Shown here: piece after piece, positions 62,501 to 64,000 of the stretch | Numbering within the stretch: position 1 is the stretch's first letter | Layout of the letters: every line of letters starts with the position of its first letter | Assembly (NCBI GenBank): GCA_028015205.1 | Contig: CM051521.1 | Span: 97,192,513 to 97,256,512, forward strand | Reading direction: 5' to 3' | Origin: Mytilisepta virgata | Lineage: Eukaryota > Mollusca > Bivalvia > Mytilida > Mytilidae | Length of the DNA stretch: 64,000 bases | Program-made: the position numbers and the translations under genes | Notes under the pieces: generated by a model | Database searches by the model: none | What the model was told of the DNA's origin: nothing | What the model saw: only the letters and a program-made list of their open reading frames with translations

Positions 62501-63988
62501 TCTGGTTCCAAATGGCTAAGTTTAAGGTATGATGATCTGCAAATTAAATTTTCCCATAGGGTCCTATATTAAACTAAGTTCAGCTTTAAGTTAAGCTTTG
62601 GTGGCCATGTTGATTGACAGGCCAGGCCAGCGGCTAAAATTCTGAAAGAGTACCATCTAAAGATCACTGCTGCTAACTTTGGTTCCAATTGGCTCAGTAG
62701 TTTAAAAAAAAAAAAAAAATTTTTAATGAATTCCACATAGGGTCCAATAAAAGGCTGTGGCGGCCATCTTGCTTGACAGTCGAGGTCATCGGACACATTT
62801 CTGAAAGAGGACCATCTAAGAACCAAGTCTTGTTCCAATTGGCTCAGTGGTTTCAGACAAGAAGATTATTTAATGAATTTTCCCATAGTGTCCTATGTTA
62901 AACTAAGTTTAGCTGTGTTGGCCATCTTGGTTGACATTCTGGGTCATCGGCCATAATTCTGACAGAGAACCATCTAAGGACCATTGCTGCCAAGTCTGGT
63001 TCCAATTGGCTCAGTAGTTTCATACAAGAAGATTATTTAATGAATTTTCCCATAGGGTCCTATGTTAAACTAAGTTTGGCTGCGGCGGCAATCTTGATTG
63101 ACATTCTGGGTCATCGGACATAACTCTGACAGAGGACCATCTAAGGACCATTGCCAAGTCTTGTTCCAATTGGCCCAGTTGTTTCAGACAAGAAGATTTT
63201 TAAATGAATTCCACATAGGGTCCTATGTTGAGTTTTTTATATCAGCAATCAGAAACAAGAACTGTCCATGGTGGCAATATTTGGAGTCCAATCAGGACAA
63301 AATAAGGAAATTTTGTAAATAACCTCCCATAGATGCTTCCGGTCAAGTTTCGTTCCATTTGGCCCAATAGTTCCACAGAAAATGTTTTTTTTTAAATCAA
63401 CAAATGAAACAAGAATTTTCCATAGTGGCCATGTTTGTTGCCTGATCAGGATGAAATGAGGAAACTTTGTAAAAACCTCCCATATATGTTTCCTGTCAAG
63501 TTTTGTTCCATTTGGCCTAGCAGTTTCAGAGAAGATTTTTAAAAACTCAGCCAATCAGAAACAACAATTGCCTATGGCAGCCATGTTTGTTTTCTGATCA
63601 GGGAAAAATGAGCAATCTTCATAAAAGACCTTACATATATGCTTTCTGCCAAGTTTAATTTCATTTGACCTAGTGGTTTCAGAGGAGAAGATGAAAATGT
63701 GAAAAGTTTTACGATGGACGCCAAGTGATGGCAAAAGCTCACATGGCAGTTGGCCAGGTGAGCTAAAAAGAAAAATTAATTTCCACTACATTGCTGATAA
63801 TTATACTGCTGAAACAAAATTTAATTATCAACAAACATTACCCTTGGTTCATCTGCATACACAAATATACTTCTAGTTTTCCCATTGAAAAAGTATGTTA
63901 TCTGAAGACCATTTGCATTAACACCAATTTTATCCTTGGCAAATACAACATTGACAGAATCTAAATCTATTTCACATTTGGGGGTTGC
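50511..63988 (-). CDS. ADAP1/ADAP2-like ArfGAP with dual PH domains (centaurin-alpha), 3' part, partial
   Basis: Exons in transcript order: 63842-63988, 57685-57768, 56990-57124, 53315-53537 and a candidate last exon 50511-50539. Phases agree throughout (0, 0, 0, 1). The first exon ends PH domain 1 ([20 protein letters not shown]); the next has [16 protein letters not shown], the C-terminal helix of PH1; exons 3 and 4 make PH domain 2, beginning [13 protein letters not shown]. There K-x9-K-K-R-W-F fits the consensus for PtdIns(3,4,5)P3-binding PH domains. Order and spacing match vertebrate ADAP1/ADAP2, which bind PIP3 and inositol phosphates at the plasma membrane and stimulate GTP hydrolysis on Arf6. 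The ArfGAP zinc finger and start of PH1 lie past the right edge, so ADAP1 versus ADAP2 orthology cannot be decided. The 6-kb intron between the first two exons and the 3.5-kb intron before 53537 are full of mobile DNA. Confidence 0.88.
50540..53314 (-). other. Last intron of the ADAP-like gene (if the terminal exon is right)
   Basis: AT-rich with no recognised element apart from short runs (AT)n at 53079-53091 and G-runs near 53174. The open frame at 52172-52357 shows no domain. Confidence 0.45.
53538..55320 (-). other. ADAP intron between the PH2 exons, distal part; nothing recognised
   Basis: AT-rich sequence without open frames of note. The remainder of this intron (55.3-56.99 kb) contains the pogo pseudogene and a stretch at 56520-56670 similar to ENGASE intron DNA at 29160-29300 (AAGTTGCAGATTTCAGGTATT-type block). 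Confidence 0.5.
55327..56262 (+). pseudogene. Broken pogo-superfamily transposase in an ADAP intron
   Basis: Reads [20 protein letters not shown] then [10 protein letters not shown], a TAG stop, and in the same frame [18 protein letters not shown] and [20 protein letters not shown], the Brinker/CENP-B-like DNA-binding region of pogo/Tigger transposases. Later pieces in other frames are [10 protein letters not shown] (about 55750) and [17 protein letters not shown] (about 55890-55930), part of the DDE catalytic domain, then the open C-terminal end [13 protein letters not shown] to DEDDMT (55945-56262). About half the DDE domain is missing and there are several frameshifts. No terminal inverted repeats were found. 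It lies opposite in strand to the host gene. Confidence 0.82.
57829..58560 (-). mobile_element. 'AGCTCACCTGGCC' element, copy 6a (truncated)
   Basis: Ends GGCTCCTGGGTGCCTCTAGTTT on the minus strand at 57850-57826. Body units match copy 3: the stretch 58255-58420 is nearly identical to 43521-43686. The opposite hairpin end is absent, replaced by copy 6b. Confidence 0.75.
58605..60130 (-). mobile_element. 'AGCTCACCTGGCC' element, copy 6b
   Basis: Starts at 60130 on the minus strand with TAGCTAAAAGGCCAGGTGAGC-type sequence and GCCATCACTTTGCGTCC, and ends near 58605 with CCAGGTGAGCAATACAGG. The body has six to seven units of two kinds (GGACCATGTAAGGATCATTCC and CCATAGGGTCCT). Open frames at 59.3-60.1 kb are repeat translations. 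Confidence 0.75.
60760..61030 (-). mobile_element. tRNA-derived SINE with conserved central domain, in ADAP intron
   Basis: The minus strand begins GGCTCGGTGGCCGAGGGGTC (tRNA-Ser/Leu-like head with A box) and has a weak B box GTTGTGAATTTGAATCTC. Then comes TTCTCTCCAGGTACTCTGGC and TTCCTCCACCAATAAAAACT, a central domain I recall as shared by many molluscan SINEs, and an AATAAACAAACAAACC tail. The 93-aa plus-strand open frame at 60839-61120 is the complement of this SINE, not a gene. Confidence 0.72.
61470..61945 (-). repeat. Tandem repeat, 161-bp unit, three copies
   Basis: AACTTGACCTCCATTTTGTC recurs at 61515, 61676 and 61837. Each unit contains AAAGCTTTGGTTGAACAGTTC, CACACGGACACCACTGG and TAACTCTTGAACGGTGAAAG. 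A CCGCCCGCCCGCCCGCCCAC tract (61935-61953) closes the array. Minus-strand open frames are translations of the unit. Confidence 0.88.
62301..63772 (-). mobile_element. 'AGCTCACCTGGCC' hairpin-ended element, copy 7
   Basis: Minus-strand start TTTTTAGCTCACCTGGCC-AACT-GCCATGTGAGCT at 63769-63737; end GGCTCTTGAGAGCCTGTAGTT at about 62317-62297. Eight or so body units, most with CCCATAGGGTCCTATGTTAA and GGACCATCTAAGGACCATTG. An A-run at 62703-62719 interrupts one unit. Confidence 0.85.
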
Positions 63989-64000
63989 CTGAAAAATACA

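Overview
This window looks like nuclear DNA from a bivalve mollusc, probably a mussel. The reasons are small exons with GT-AG introns, high AT content, and many repeat families I associate with bivalve genomes. Two conserved protein-coding genes can be read. Everything else is introns, intergenic DNA and repeats, and most of the open frames there are chance frames inside repeats.

Layout. From 1 to 18 kb there is no intact gene. This part holds a decayed copy of an uncharacterised multi-copy protein family (0.57-1.56 kb), minisatellites and duplicated dispersed repeats (2-8 kb), a deleted Polinton/Maverick with inverted terminal repeats (10.66-13.16 kb), and a broken LINE on the minus strand (14.68-17.6 kb) carrying a fold-back insertion. 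From 19.56 to 36.0 kb, on the plus strand, lies a complete 11-exon gene for cytosolic endo-beta-N-acetylglucosaminidase (ENGASE, glycoside hydrolase family 85, predicted 636 aa). Its 7-kb second intron is almost filled by two unrelated tandem-repeat systems. From 36 to 50.5 kb is the convergent intergenic region, with a large palindrome, a TIR element full of TTACGA-type motifs, several hairpin-ended repeat elements and a full-length SINE with target-site duplication. From 50.5 to 64 kb, on the minus strand, is the 3' part of an ADAP (centaurin-alpha, ArfGAP with dual PH domains) gene. Four exons are clear and a fifth, terminal exon is a candidate; the 5' part, including the ArfGAP zinc finger, lies beyond the right edge. 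Its introns hold a broken pogo-type transposase, a second SINE, a 161-bp tandem repeat and two large hairpin-ended elements.

The two genes run tail to tail and there is no sign that they work together: one trims free N-glycans in the cytosol, the other reads phosphoinositides and Arf GTPases at membranes. The least ordinary content is the repeat biology: a miniature Polinton bounded by inverted repeats, several repeat families that share a design of terminal hairpins around a tandem-repeat core (some ending hairpin + CTAGTT, reminiscent of Helitron 3' ends), paired 134/135-bp satellite arrays with duplicated leaders, and a perfect 71-nt palindrome. Family names come from memory and reading by eye; no database search was possible.
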